Positions 43,320-52,171 of a DNA stretch of 52,990 nt are shown here, piece after piece. Origin of the DNA: CAZIHO01 sp964538875 (GTDB lineage Bacteria; Pseudomonadota; Gammaproteobacteria; Chromatiales; Chromatiaceae); assembly GCA_964538875.1 (NCBI GenBank), contig CAZIHO010000009.1, positions 1-52,990 on the forward strand. Direction: 5' to 3'. The notes below the pieces were generated by a model. It saw only the letters and a program-made list of their open reading frames with translations, did no database searches and was not told the DNA's origin. Positions within the stretch are counted from its first letter, which is position 1. Every line of letters begins with the position of its first letter. The position numbers were made by a program, and so were the translations under genes.

Positions 43320-44429
43320 ATGCGTATCGTCGCTTCCGATCTCCAACTCACCAGCAGCCATCAGGCCCTGCAACGGGATGAAAAGCGCGAGCAGTTGCGC
43401 TACTGGCGCGACGGCGAGGCGCCGGTACAAACGGATTCCCGCACCCTCAAGACGGGTCTCAAGCAAATGGCCGAGCGTCTGCGGGAAGAACTCAAGTCCG
43501 GGCGGCCAGACATCTCACCCCAGGGCGCCCGTCTCCAGCCCCAGCGGGCCCTGCTTAAGGGCGGAGAGCGGCAGGACGCGGACCCGGAGGAAGTCGCCGA
43601 TCTCAAGATGTTGCTGGTCAAGGCGCTGCTGCAACGCTATACCGGGCGGGACTTGAAGCTGTTTTCCATGCGGGATCTCCAGGTCCCGGCCAGCCAGACC
43701 CTGGCCGTCACGGCGGGCGGCGGCGCGGCGGTGCCGGCCCAGGGCGCCACACCGGAGACCCAGGGCTGGGGTCTGGTGTACGACTCTTATCAGGCCCATG
43801 TGGAGGAGGAGCGCACCAGCTTCTCGACCACGGGCTTGGTGCGCACGGCGGATGGTCAAGAAATTGCCGTGGACTTGCAGCTCAATCTCAGTCGCCGCAT
43901 GGTCAGCGAGCAGCAGTTGACGATCCGGGCCGGCGACGCCCTCAAGGATCCGCTGGTGGTGAACTTCGCGGGCAACGCGGCCCAATTGACCCAGACCCAG
44001 TTCAGCTTCGACCTGGATCAGGATGGCCGCTCCGAGCAAATCTCATTCGTGGGGCCGGGTAGTGGCTTCTTAGCTCTGGATCGCAATGGGGATGGCGCCA
44101 TCAACCATGGCGGGGAATTGTTCGGCGCCACCAGTGGCGACGGATTCGCCGAATTGGCGGCCCTGGACGCGGATGGTAACGGTTGGGTGGACGAGGCGGA
44201 TCCCCTGTATCAGGGCCTGCGCATCTGGACCAAGGACGAGGCGGGTAACGACTATTTGACCGGGCTCGGTGAGCGGGGCATCGGTGCCCTGTACCTGGGC
44301 CGGGTGGCGACGCCCTTCAAATTGACCGGGGATTTCAACGAAACCCTGGGCCAGGTCCGTAGTTCCGGCCTCTATCTGAACGAAGATGGCAGCGCCGGCA
44401 GCCTCCAGCAAATCGACCTCAAGGTATGA
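43320..44429 (+). CDS. Hypothetical protein with EF-hand-like calcium loops
   Basis: The product is 369 aa without signal peptide. It has an N-terminal charged helical region (about 1-125), a beta-rich middle, and at about 240-300 three Asp-rich loops: 'DLDQDGRSEQ', 'DRNGDGAINHGGELFG' and 'DADGNGWVDEADPLY'. The latter two are close to EF-hand/dockerin-type calcium loops; the phrase with GGELFG often occurs near the C-terminus of proteins with VCBS or hemolysin-type repeats. It begins 239 bp after ibaG, with no operon partner. Function unknown; extracellular or calcium-linked roles are only suggested by the loops. Confidence 0.8.
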   Translation: MRIVASDLQLTSSHQALQRDEKREQLRYWRDGEAPVQTDSRTLKTGLKQMAERLREELKSGRPDISPQGARLQPQRALLKGGERQDADPEEVADLKMLLVKALLQRYTGRDLKLFSMRDLQVPASQTLAVTAGGGAAVPAQGATPETQGWGLVYDSYQAHVEEERTSFSTTGLVRTADGQEIAVDLQLNLSRRMVSEQQLTIRAGDALKDPLVVNFAGNAAQLTQTQFSFDLDQDGRSEQISFVGPGSGFLALDRNGDGAINHGGELFGATSGDGFAELAALDADGNGWVDEADPLYQGLRIWTKDEAGNDYLTGLGERGIGALYLGRVATPFKLTGDFNETLGQVRSSGLYLNEDGSAGSLQQIDLKV

Positions 44430-44438
44430 GCCGGCCAT

Positions 44439-44466
44439 GGGCGAGCCGCAATTCGCCGGCTCGCCC
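44439..44466. terminator. Hairpin between convergent genes
   Basis: GGGCGAGCCG and CGGCTCGCCC form a perfect 10-bp stem with an 8-nt loop, located in the 48 bp between two converging genes. No T-run on either side. It may end both transcripts. Confidence 0.5.
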
Positions 44467-44477
44467 GCACCGGACCT

Positions 44478-45479
44478 TTAAGGAGTCTGAAGTTGGGTCT
44501 GCACCAGAGTGCGGCCCCAGGTGCGCCCGTCCATCATCCGGTCGAACACCGGAGCCAATTCGTCCAGGGTCACTACCTGGGTGACGATGGCGTCCAGGTG
44601 CCGGGGGCGCAAGTCGGTGGCCAGCCGTTCCCACAGGCGCAACCGCAGGTCGTGGGGGACTTCGCCGGATTCGATGCCCAGCAGGCTCACGCCCCGCAGG
44701 ATGAAGGGCATGACGGTGGTGTGAAGTTCATGGCCGCCCGCCAAGCCGATGGCGGCGATATTGCCGGAATGGACCACCGTGCGGGTCAGTTGGGCCAGCA
44801 CCTTGCCGCCCACGTTGTCGATGGCACCGCCCCATACCGCCTTTTCCAGGGGCCGCTCGCCGCCCGGTAATTCATCCCGGCCCAGGATGCGACTGGCGCC
44901 AAGGCGCTGCAGAAACTCGGCCTGTTCCGGTTTGCCGCTCAAGGCCACGGTTTCGTAGCCCAGCGTAGACAGCATATCCAGGGCGATGCAGCCGACCCCG
45001 CCGCTGGCACCGGTGACCACCAGGGGACCCAATTCGGGCCGCTGGCCGTTCACCTCCAGTCGGTGCACGGCGAGGGCGGCGGTAAAGCCGGCGGTGCCCA
45101 GCGCCATGGCCTCGAAGGGGCCTAAGCCCGGCGGCAGGGGCACCACGCCGTCCGCCGGGACCCGCAGCCATTCCGCGTAGCCGCCGTTCCGGTCGACGCC
45201 CAAGCCGCAGCCCACCACCAAGACTGGGTCCCCTTCCTGGAAGCGGGGGTCCCGGCTGGCGGCCACCTCGCCGCTGGCGTCGATGCCGCCGGTCATGGGG
45301 AAGTGGCGGCAGATTTTGCCCTTGCCGGTACCGGCCAAGGCGTCCTTGTAATTGATGCTGGAATAGCGGGTGCGGATCAGGATTTCGCCGGGTTCCGGCG
45401 CTTCCATGGGTAGGGATTCCACGCCGGCCCGATGCCGGCCCTCTTCTTGGTGGATGCGAAACGCTTGGTAGGTGCTCAT
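44478..45479 (-). CDS. acuI: Acrylyl-CoA reductase-type oxidoreductase (AcuI/YhdH)
   Basis: The product is 333 aa. It is a zinc-free medium-chain reductase: 'YSSINYKDALAGTGKGKI' and 'FPMTGGIDASGEV' are the YhdH/AcuI substrate loop, and 'VVTGASGGVGCIALDML' is the NADPH site. AcuI reduces acrylyl-CoA to propionyl-CoA in DMSP and 3-hydroxypropionate metabolism and detoxifies acrylate; many gammaproteobacteria carry it without DMSP genes. Start ATG 45479. It follows the fumarase gene by 79 nt on the same strand, perhaps in one operon. Confidence 0.92.
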   Translation of the reverse strand: MSTYQAFRIHQEEGRHRAGVESLPMEAPEPGEILIRTRYSSINYKDALAGTGKGKICRHFPMTGGIDASGEVAASRDPRFQEGDPVLVVGCGLGVDRNGGYAEWLRVPADGVVPLPPGLGPFEAMALGTAGFTAALAVHRLEVNGQRPELGPLVVTGASGGVGCIALDMLSTLGYETVALSGKPEQAEFLQRLGASRILGRDELPGGERPLEKAVWGGAIDNVGGKVLAQLTRTVVHSGNIAAIGLAGGHELHTTVMPFILRGVSLLGIESGEVPHDLRLRLWERLATDLRPRHLDAIVTQVVTLDELAPVFDRMMDGRTWGRTLVQTQLQTP

Positions 45480-45558
45480 GGGCAACTCATCCCCTTGGAG
45501 TGGAAGTAGGAGCGGGAGCGTCATTGCGCCGCTCCCGGAGGCTAGGCTCGGCGGCCGC

Positions 45559-47085
45559 TCAGGTTCGGCCCGCCCGGCCGATTTGGTCGATGCGCACCCG
45601 CCATTCCGCCGGACCGGTTTCATGCACCGATTCACCCCGGCTGTCCACCGCCACCGTGACCGGCATATCGACCACCTCGAATTCACGCACCGCTTCCATG
45701 CCCAGGTCCTCGAAAGCCACCATGCGGGCGCTCCGGATGGCCTTGGACACCAGGTAGGCGGCACCGCCCACCGCGGACAGATAAACCGCCCGGTGGCGCC
45801 GGATGCTGTCGATGGCCAGGGGACCCCGCTCCGCCTTGCCTACCATGCCGATCAGGCCGGTACGTTCCAGCATGGCATCGGTGAACTTATCCATGCGGGT
45901 GGCGGTGGTGGGTCCGGCGGGACCCACCACTTCGTCCCCCACCGGATCCACCGGACCCACGTAGTAGATGAAGCGGCCCCGGAAATCCAAGCCTTCGGGC
46001 AGGGGCTCACCCCGGGCCAGCAGGTCGGTGATGCGCTTATGGGCCGCATCCCGGCCGGTGAGGAGGCGGCCGTTCAACAACAGGCGCTCGCCTGGTTTCC
46101 AGGTGGCGATTTCGTCCGGGGTGACCTGGTCCAGGTCCACCCGCCGGGAACCGGTGCCCGCGTCCCAGGTGATGGCGGGCCAGTCTTCCAGACGGGGCGG
46201 TGTGAACAGCGCCGGTCCGTTGCCATCCAGGGTGAATTCCAGGTGCCGGGTGGCGGCGCAGTTGGGGATCATGGCGATGGGCAGGCTGGCAGCGTGGGTC
46301 GGGTAGTCCAGGATTTTCACGTCCAGCACCGTGGTCAGGCCACCCATGCCTTGGGCGCCGATGCCGAGGGCATTGACCTTGTCGTACAACTCCAGGCGCA
46401 ATTCCTCGATCCGGTTGGATGGACCCCGGGCCATGAGGTCCTGAATGTCGATGGGGCCCAGCAGGGATTCCTTGGCCAAGAGCATGGCTTTCTCGGCGGT
46501 GCCGCCGATGCCAAGTCCCAGGATGCCCGGCGGACACCAGCCGGCGCCCATGGCCGGCACGGTTTTCAACACCCAGTCGACGATGCTGTCGGACGGATTC
46601 AACATCACGAACTTGGACTTATTTTCCGAGCCGCCGCCCTTGGCCGCCACCGCCACTTCCAGGTGATGGCCGGGTACCACTTGCATATGGACCACCGCCG
46701 GCGTGTTGTCCTTGGTATTCAGGCGCCGGCCGGCGGGATCGGACAGGATCGAGGCCCGCAACCGGTTGGATGGGTCCTGGTAGCCGCGCCGTACCCCCTC
46801 GTTAATCATCTCCTCGATGCTCAGTCGGGCGTCCCAGCGGACCTCCATGCCGATCTTGAGGAACACCACCACGATGCCCGTGTCCTGGCAAATGGGCCGG
46901 TGGCCCTCGGCGCACAGCCGGGAGTTGACCAGGATTTGGGCCATGGCGTCCTTGGCCGCCGGAGATTGCTCCCGTTGATGGGCGGCGGCCAGGGCTTGGA
47001 TGAAGTCGATGGGGTGGTAATAGGAAATATATTGGAGGGCGTCGGCGATGCTTTGAATCAAGTCATCTTGGCGGATCAGGGTCAT
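45559..47085 (-). CDS. fumA: Fumarate hydratase class I (iron-sulfur)
   Basis: The product is 508 aa, with both halves of the enzyme in one chain. The oxygen-sensitive 4Fe-4S cluster ligands appear to be Cys66 (ICQDTG), Cys184 (WCPPG) and Cys276 (PNCAATRH). 'VVAAKGGGSENKSKF'-type segment (here AAKGGGSENKSKF) and 'GGLTTVLDVKILDYPTHAA' confirm the family. It interconverts fumarate and malate in the citric acid cycle. It is shorter than E. coli FumA (548), as in many other gammaproteobacteria. ATG 47085. Co-directional with acuI. Confidence 0.96.
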   Translation of the reverse strand: MTLIRQDDLIQSIADALQYISYYHPIDFIQALAAAHQREQSPAAKDAMAQILVNSRLCAEGHRPICQDTGIVVVFLKIGMEVRWDARLSIEEMINEGVRRGYQDPSNRLRASILSDPAGRRLNTKDNTPAVVHMQVVPGHHLEVAVAAKGGGSENKSKFVMLNPSDSIVDWVLKTVPAMGAGWCPPGILGLGIGGTAEKAMLLAKESLLGPIDIQDLMARGPSNRIEELRLELYDKVNALGIGAQGMGGLTTVLDVKILDYPTHAASLPIAMIPNCAATRHLEFTLDGNGPALFTPPRLEDWPAITWDAGTGSRRVDLDQVTPDEIATWKPGERLLLNGRLLTGRDAAHKRITDLLARGEPLPEGLDFRGRFIYYVGPVDPVGDEVVGPAGPTTATRMDKFTDAMLERTGLIGMVGKAERGPLAIDSIRRHRAVYLSAVGGAAYLVSKAIRSARMVAFEDLGMEAVREFEVVDMPVTVAVDSRGESVHETGPAEWRVRIDQIGRAGRT

Positions 47086-47141
47086 GGGCGTGCTCGCTCA
47101 GGCTGATGGGGACCCGAGGATTGTACGCCAAGATGCGCGGA

Positions 47142-47160
47142 CCCCTAGCCTGGCTAGGGG
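47142..47160 (-). terminator. Hairpin after the small periplasmic protein gene
   Basis: CCCCTAGCC-T-GGCTAGGGG is a near-perfect inverted repeat (CCCCTAG/CTAGGGG stem with a 5-nt loop), 12 nt past the stop of the leftward gene. No T-run. Confidence 0.5.
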
Positions 47161-47172
47161 CCTGGGGCTGAG

Positions 47173-47562
47173 TTACCAATTCCAGTGGTGGTCCTGGCCA
47201 TGGGACTCGTGGCGATCCTCGGCCAGCCGATCCCGGTAGCTGTCACGCCGGCCGCCGTTCCGTTCCATGTCCCGGATCCGCTGGGTGGCTTCATCCAAGC
47301 GCTGATCCACCAGGCGGCGCTCGTCCCGGGACAGCCAGCCATCCCGGCGTAAATCCCGGATCAGGCTGCGGATTTCCCGCTGGTCCTGTTGCAGGGAGCG
47401 GGCTTCCCGCCGGCTGAGGGCACCGGAGGCGAGGCCCTGGTCGATGCGCTTTTGCTGCCAGGCGAGGCGATCTTCCACGGAGTAACCCTGGCCCGCTTGG
47501 ATCGGGAATGCCAAGGCCAGTCCGAGGGCGGTGATGCAAGCAGCTTGGGTCGATTTGTTCAT
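47173..47562 (-). CDS. Small periplasmic charged helical protein
   Basis: The product is 129 aa. ATG 47562 follows TTGGAG and opens a signal peptide (ITALGLALAFPIQA). The mature part is helical and very rich in Arg, Asp and Gln: 'LSRREARSLQQDQREI' and 'LSRDERRLVDQRLDEA' are two related segments, so the region may be an internal duplication. It ends with His/Arg residues (DRHESHGQDHHW), possibly metal-binding. I do not recognise a named family. It is monocistronic. Confidence 0.75.
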   Translation of the reverse strand: MNKSTQAACITALGLALAFPIQAGQGYSVEDRLAWQQKRIDQGLASGALSRREARSLQQDQREIRSLIRDLRRDGWLSRDERRLVDQRLDEATQRIRDMERNGGRRDSYRDRLAEDRHESHGQDHHWNW

Positions 47563-47935
47563 GGGGTACTCCAAGGTTGGTCTAGGGGAGATGTGGGGAC
47601 CAGATTAGGGGAACGCCCATGAATCCGGACTGAACGGGGATATGGCTTCTTGGGCAGGCGAGTTGGGTGCTCTGGGGGGCGCGGCCTGCGTGGACCAGCC
47701 GGGTGTGGCCGGCCCAAGTCAGTATTTAAACAACTTCATGTCGCGCCGTGGCGCCAGGAGCTGCCCGCAGAAAATTACAAACAAGTTTTTATGAAATCTT
47801 AAAATCCTATGCGGTGTCGCCTTGGTGTAGGACGCCCATCAATGAGCTAGGACGCGCCCATGGTATAAACTAGATTCGGTTCCCATGGGCGTGACGCCGA
47901 TGGGTTTTCCTGACATAAGAGAGTGTCTTTAACGG
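47563..47935 (+). promoter_or_regulatory. 373-bp promoter region of the sigma-54 regulator gene, with CGCCCAT motifs
   Basis: Motif CGCCCAT occurs at 47614-47620, 47833-47839 and 47855-47861, and inverted at 47885-47891. The last two lie in 9-bp arms CGCCCATGG...CCATGGGCG (47855-47863 and 47883-47891) enclosing TATAAA (47864-47869). The first two near copies share TAGGACGC before them. An AT-rich tract lies at 47765-47810. These could be binding sites for the encoded regulator or another factor. A 50-codon ORF here is not supported. Confidence 0.45.
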
Positions 47936-49327
47936 ATGGCTCAACCTCTTGCCCTCATCGTCGATGACGAGCCGGACATTTTGGAACTGCTGGAACTGAC
48001 CCTGACCCGCATGGGAATCGGTTGCCAGGCGGCGCCGGATGTGCGTCAGGCGCGACATCTATTGGAACAGCGGCGCTTTGATCTTTGCCTGGCGGATTTG
48101 CGTTTGCCGGATGGCACCGGTATTGATTTGGTGCGCCATATCGGGGAGCAGTATCCCGCCTTGCCGGTGGCCATCATCACCGCCCACGGCAACATGGAAT
48201 CCGCCATCCAGGCCATGAAGGCGGGCGCCTTTGATTTTGTTTCCAAGCCGGTAGCATTGGATGCGTTGCGCCGGCTGGTGCAAGCGGCCCTCAAGCTGGG
48301 TAACGAGACGCGCCCGCCAACGCCCCAGTCCGGCATTCTGCTGGGCCGTTCCCCGCTGATCGAACACGTCCGCCAACTGATCCACAAGTTGGCCCGCAGT
48401 CAGGCGCCGGTGTATATCAGCGGCGCGTCCGGGACCGGCAAGGAATTGGTGGCGCGCCTCATCCATGCCCATGGCCCCCGGGCCGACCGGGCATTCGTGG
48501 CGGTGAACTGCGGCGCCATTCCCCAGGAGTTGATGGAAAGCGAGCTGTTCGGCTACCGGAAGGGCAGTTTTACCGGCGCTACCGGGGACAAGATCGGCCT
48601 GTTCCAGGCGGCGGAAGGCGGAACCCTATTTTTAGACGAAGTGGCAGATTTACCGTTGCCCATGCAGGTCAAGCTGCTGCGCGCCATTCAAGAAAAGGCG
48701 GTGCGTCCCTTGGGCGCGCCGGCCGAGATCGCGGTGGACGTGCGCATCATTAGCGCCACCCACAAGAATCTGGAAGCCTTGGTGGACAAGGGCGAATTTC
48801 GCCACGATTTGTTCTACCGCATCAACGTCATCGACCTGCCGCTGCCGCCCCTCAAGGACCGGGCCGAGGACATTCCCCTGCTGGTAGAGCATTTCCTGAT
48901 CCGCATCGCCCGCCAAAGCGGCTGTCCCAAACCCCGCATAGAGCCAGCCGCGCTCAAGAGCCTGCAAGCCTATGATTTTCCTGGCAACGTCCGGGAGTTG
49001 GAGAATATCCTGGAGCGAGCCATGGCGCTGTGTGACCCGGGCCGGATTCAGGTGTCGGACCTGCGCTTGCCGAACCGCGAGTCCAGGCCGGCGCTGCCGC
49101 CGTCACCCCAGCCGGCGGCGGTGGAAGCCAAGGAACATCCCGGCGAGCGAGTCGGCCCGGATTCCCGGGACGCCACGCCCTTGGAGGATTACCTGGGGGA
49201 CATCGAAAAGCAGGCCATCCTCAAGGCGTTGGAAGAGACCCACTGGAACCGCACCGCCGCCGCCCGCAATCTGGGCATGAGCCTGCGCTCCCTACGCTAC
49301 CGGTTGAGCAAGCTGGGATTGGACTAG
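47936..49327 (+). CDS. Sigma-54-dependent response regulator (NtrC/PilR family)
   Basis: The product is 463 aa. The receiver domain has 'IVDDEPDILELLELTL' and phosphoacceptor D54 (LADLRLP). The AAA+ domain has Walker A 'GASGTGKELVA' (163-170), GSFTGA (210-215; sigma-54 contact, here Ser for Ala) and Walker B 'GGTLFLDEVADLP'. The Fis-type helix-turn-helix at the end reads 'NRTAAARNLGMSLRSLRYRLSKLGL'. By eye it is most like PilR. No sensor kinase gene adjoins it (pilS normally does), so it is an orphan here. Start ATG 47936. Confidence 0.93.
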   Translation: MAQPLALIVDDEPDILELLELTLTRMGIGCQAAPDVRQARHLLEQRRFDLCLADLRLPDGTGIDLVRHIGEQYPALPVAIITAHGNMESAIQAMKAGAFDFVSKPVALDALRRLVQAALKLGNETRPPTPQSGILLGRSPLIEHVRQLIHKLARSQAPVYISGASGTGKELVARLIHAHGPRADRAFVAVNCGAIPQELMESELFGYRKGSFTGATGDKIGLFQAAEGGTLFLDEVADLPLPMQVKLLRAIQEKAVRPLGAPAEIAVDVRIISATHKNLEALVDKGEFRHDLFYRINVIDLPLPPLKDRAEDIPLLVEHFLIRIARQSGCPKPRIEPAALKSLQAYDFPGNVRELENILERAMALCDPGRIQVSDLRLPNRESRPALPPSPQPAAVEAKEHPGERVGPDSRDATPLEDYLGDIEKQAILKALEETHWNRTAAARNLGMSLRSLRYRLSKLGLD

Positions 49328-49333
49328 GGGCAG

Positions 49334-49356
49334 CCCCGCCTATTGGTGGAGCGGGG
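49334..49356 (+). terminator. Weak hairpin after the sigma-54 regulator gene
   Basis: CCCCGC and GCGGGG form a 6-bp stem with an 11-nt loop, just after the stop codon. No T-run follows. Confidence 0.3.
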
Positions 49357-49494
49357 AGGGGAACCCAGCCAACCCGCCGCGACGCCGCCCAACCATTCCG
49401 GCCTGGAGTCCGCGATCAAAAAATAAACGGCTATTACACGCTATATTGTATTTATAGAAAAATAAACACTCTATATACCTCAGGAGACGCCGCG

Positions 49495-49935
49495 ATGACC
49501 TGGATCATTGGCCTATTGGTGGTCACGCTGCTGGTTGCGGGATTCCTGCTACGCCGCGCCCAACAACCCCCAAGACCGGCCCGGCACGGGCTTGGACAGC
49601 TAGCGCCGACGGCCCGCTCCCCCTCCTGGAACCAGCCCGCCGGGGTCTGGGGCCAGCGGCTGGTGGTGGGTCCCTTGGGCGCCTGCCAGGCGGCCATGGC
49701 CCAGGGAGGACGCTGTTTCCCGCTGACCGCGGTGCCGGTCTTACCTCTGATTGGTTGCGGTGCCGCCAACTGCCTATGCCGGTTAGAACCCCTGGTGGAC
49801 CAGCGCCGCAACCAGGTGGATCGGCGTCAGCGGGCGGAGCGGCGCGCCATCATCCGGGCCGCCACCCAAAACGGGCGGCGCTCGGGATACGACCGGCGCG
49901 GCGCGGACCGGCAGGAATCCTGGCCCGCCGGCTGA
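49495..49935 (+). CDS. Membrane-anchored hypothetical protein with Cys cluster
   Basis: The product is 146 aa. A single N-terminal membrane helix (residues 3-19, IIGLLVVTLLVAGFLL) is followed by a Pro-rich linker. Cysteines at 64, 74, 88, 93 and 95 (C-x4-C-x-C at the end) might bind metal or form disulfides. The C-terminal 40 residues are Arg-rich with 'VDRRQRAERRAIIR' and 'GYDRRG'. Family not recognised. AGGAG lies 10 nt upstream of the ATG, and the 100 bp before it are strongly AT-rich with a repeated AAAATAAAC. It stands alone. Confidence 0.65.
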   Translation: MTWIIGLLVVTLLVAGFLLRRAQQPPRPARHGLGQLAPTARSPSWNQPAGVWGQRLVVGPLGACQAAMAQGGRCFPLTAVPVLPLIGCGAANCLCRLEPLVDQRRNQVDRRQRAERRAIIRAATQNGRRSGYDRRGADRQESWPAG

Positions 49936-50024
49936 GCGACCGGCCACCAGGCCGGCCAGGTTGGGGGCGTCCTGGCTTCCTGGTATAAAGCCGGCTTGTT
50001 TCGCCACCCGCGCAGGCTAGCCCC

Positions 50025-51110
50025 ATGGAATTCATCGACCTCAAGGCCCAACAGGCCCCCATCCGTGCCGACATCGAGCGCCGTATCGCCGCCGTGCTGG
50101 ACCACGGCCGGTATGTGCTGGGACCGGAAGTGGAGGAGTTGGAGCAACGCTTGGCGTCCTACGTGGGGTGTCGCCATTGTGTCTCGGTGGGAAGTGGCAC
50201 CGACGCCCTGTTGATCGCGCTCATGGCCCTGCATATCGGGCCGGGCGATGAGGTCATCACCACACCCTTCACCTTCTTCGCCACCGGCGAGGTCATCGCA
50301 CTGCTGGGCGCCCGGCCGGTGTACCTGGACATCGATCCGCGCACCTACAACCTGGACCCGAACCAGGTGGAACAGGCTATTACTGAACACACCCGGGCCC
50401 TGCTGCCGGTCAGTCTATACGGCCAATGCGCGGACATGACCCGGTTGAACGACATTGCCCACCGGCATGGCCTGCCGGTCATCGAGGACGCCGCCCAGAG
50501 TTTCGGTGCCACCCAGTTGGGGCGCCGTTCCGCCGGACTCAGCACCCTGGGCTGCACCAGCTTTTTCCCGGCCAAGCCCCTGGGCTGTTATGGCGAGGGC
50601 GGGGCGCTGTTCACCGACGACGGGATTCTGGCCGGCCGAGCCCGGGAAATCCGCAACCACGGCCAAGACCGGCGTTATCACCATGGACGCCTGGGTCTGA
50701 ACGGCCGTCTGGAAACCCTGCAGGCCGCCATTTTGTTGGCCAAGCTGGACGTGTTTGACGCAGAAGTCCGGGCCCGGGAAGCTCTCGGCGCCCGCTATTC
50801 CCAGCGGTTGGCCGCCATTGACGGGGTGACGACGCCCTTCATCGCCCCCGGCAATACCAGCGTGTACGGTCAATACACGGTCCGGGTGGCCAACCGGGAT
50901 CGGGTGGCGGAGCGCATGGCCCAGGCCGGCATTCCCACCGCCGTGCATTATCCGATTCCCCTCTATCGCCAGCCGGCCCTGGCCCAGCCGGGACTCGCGT
51001 TGCCCCAGGTGGAGCAGGCGGCGGCGGAAGTGCTGAGTCTGCCGTTCCATCCCTATCTGAACGATGAGCAGATGGAACAGGTGTGTTCCGCGTTGGAGGC
51101 GTCGCTCTAG
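50025..51110 (+). CDS. DegT/DnrJ/EryC1-family sugar aminotransferase
   Basis: The product is 361 aa. PLP-Schiff-base Lys184 in FFPAKPLGCYGEGGA (the family norm is SFFPSKNLG). Other marks: 'VGSGTDALLIALMAL', 'PFTFFATGEVIALLGARPVYLD' and 'PVIEDAAQSFGA'. The closest type by eye is WbpE/WlbC, which makes UDP-2-acetamido-3-amino sugars for surface polysaccharide. No other genes of such a pathway are next to it. Its stop overlaps the converging prenyltransferase stop by 4 nt. Confidence 0.92.
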   Translation: MEFIDLKAQQAPIRADIERRIAAVLDHGRYVLGPEVEELEQRLASYVGCRHCVSVGSGTDALLIALMALHIGPGDEVITTPFTFFATGEVIALLGARPVYLDIDPRTYNLDPNQVEQAITEHTRALLPVSLYGQCADMTRLNDIAHRHGLPVIEDAAQSFGATQLGRRSAGLSTLGCTSFFPAKPLGCYGEGGALFTDDGILAGRAREIRNHGQDRRYHHGRLGLNGRLETLQAAILLAKLDVFDAEVRAREALGARYSQRLAAIDGVTTPFIAPGNTSVYGQYTVRVANRDRVAERMAQAGIPTAVHYPIPLYRQPALAQPGLALPQVEQAAAEVLSLPFHPYLNDEQMEQVCSALEASL

Positions 51111-52042
51111 GGCCAGATAAGGGCTGCCGTCAGTAATAATCCCTGCAGGGACGCGGCCAGGATGGTGGCCTTGAGACCCGGCAGCAACTGGAACGGCAGC
51201 TCCGCGTTGGCCCAGAGGTTGCGGGTGGCGGCCAGGCTGGCTGGCGCCGCCAGCAAGGATATCAGCGCCAATCCCGGCAACTGGCCGAGCACGACCATGG
51301 CGACGGTCCAGCCGTGACACAGCAGGGCCAGCAGGGGATAGCCCCAGCGGGCCCGGCGCGCGCCCAGACGTACCACCAGTGTCCGCTTGCCGGCCCGGGC
51401 GTCCGCCTTGCGGTCGGGAAACTGGTTGATATAAAGCACGTTGGCGACCAGCAACGCGAAACCTAGCCCCGCCGCCACTGGCTGGAAGGACAACCCCCGG
51501 CGCTGCACGAAATCCGTCCCCACCACCACCAGCAGCCAAGCGGCGACGATGCCGAATTCCCCTAAGCCCCGGCTCTGCAATTGCAGGGGTGGAGCCGAAT
51601 AGGCCCAGCCGATCAACAGCCCCGCCAGACCGATGCCGATCAGGCCGGGGGCGCTGGCGGCGGTGAGCCAGAGACCGGCGGGAATGACCAGGATCAGCAA
51701 CAAATACCCAAAGTTACCCGCCTCCTGCAGGGACAGGACGCCGTTCTGAATCACCCGGCTACCGCCGGTGAAGGGGAACAGGCGTTCGTCGTTGGACGCG
51801 TCGCACCCGCTCTTGGCGTCGTAGTAATCATTGACTAGGTTGGCACCGGCGTGGGCCAACAGGGCGGACAGCAGCGTTAAGGTGGCGGTGGCCGGATCCA
51901 GGGTCACCCCGGTGCCGGCGGCGCTGGCTAGGCCCAGCAGACAACCCACGAAGGTGACGGACAGAAACGCCGGGCGGGTGGCCACAAAATAGCGCATCGC
52001 AGGCTGGGGTAAGGTGGCGAGACTGGGTTCCAGGGGTGGCAT
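51107..52042 (-). CDS. UbiA-family prenyltransferase (MenA-like)
   Basis: The product is 311 aa, with eight to nine membrane helices. The first Asp-rich motif is 'NLVNDYYDAKSGCDASN' and the second 'NQFPDRKADARAGKRTLVVRLG', which bind magnesium-diphosphate. Such motifs occur in enzymes prenylating naphthoate or other aromatics. The second motif resembles MenA and related enzymes more than UbiA of ubiquinone synthesis, but no men genes are nearby. The converging 3' end overlaps the aminotransferase by 4 nt. Confidence 0.88.
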   Translation of the reverse strand: MPPLEPSLATLPQPAMRYFVATRPAFLSVTFVGCLLGLASAAGTGVTLDPATATLTLLSALLAHAGANLVNDYYDAKSGCDASNDERLFPFTGGSRVIQNGVLSLQEAGNFGYLLLILVIPAGLWLTAASAPGLIGIGLAGLLIGWAYSAPPLQLQSRGLGEFGIVAAWLLVVVGTDFVQRRGLSFQPVAAGLGFALLVANVLYINQFPDRKADARAGKRTLVVRLGARRARWGYPLLALLCHGWTVAMVVLGQLPGLALISLLAAPASLAATRNLWANAELPFQLLPGLKATILAASLQGLLLTAALIWP

Positions 52043-52089
52043 GTCGATAGGGATCCGGTGATGGTTGATTCGGGTTGGCTGGTTGACGG

Positions 52090-52116
52090 GACAAGAAAGG
52101 CCCCACGATAGGGCCT
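52090..52116 (-). terminator. Rho-independent terminator after the lipoprotein gene
   Basis: On the minus strand AGGCCC pairs with GGGCCT (7-nt loop) and is followed by TTCTTGTCC. It lies about 55 nt past the lipoprotein stop codon. Confidence 0.6.
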
Positions 52117-52124
52117 GCTAGTTC

Positions 52125-52154
52125 AGGGTTCCTTGATGAAAGGCAAGGAGCCCT
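52125..52154 (-). terminator. Second hairpin of a tandem pair after the lipoprotein gene
   Basis: AGGGTTCCTTG and CAAGGAGCCCT pair over 11 bp (one G-T pair) with an 8-nt loop. It precedes the T-run hairpin on the minus strand. Confidence 0.5.
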
Positions 52155-52171
52155 GGACCGGCTGGAACCAG

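Noticed and set aside
45472..47106. 544-codon open frame on the + strand
   Set aside because: It is antisense to acuI/fumarase, is Gly/His/Gln-rich without domains, and has no ribosome binding site. The fumarase on the minus strand is unambiguous.
47642..47794. 50-codon ORF upstream of the sigma-54 regulator
   Set aside because: Composition is like non-coding sequence, with no hydrophobic or charged pattern and only a weak purine run in front.
50415..51539. 374-codon minus-strand frame over aminotransferase and prenyltransferase genes
   Set aside because: It overlaps two confidently assigned genes and reads as Gly/Arg/Pro-rich low-complexity protein.
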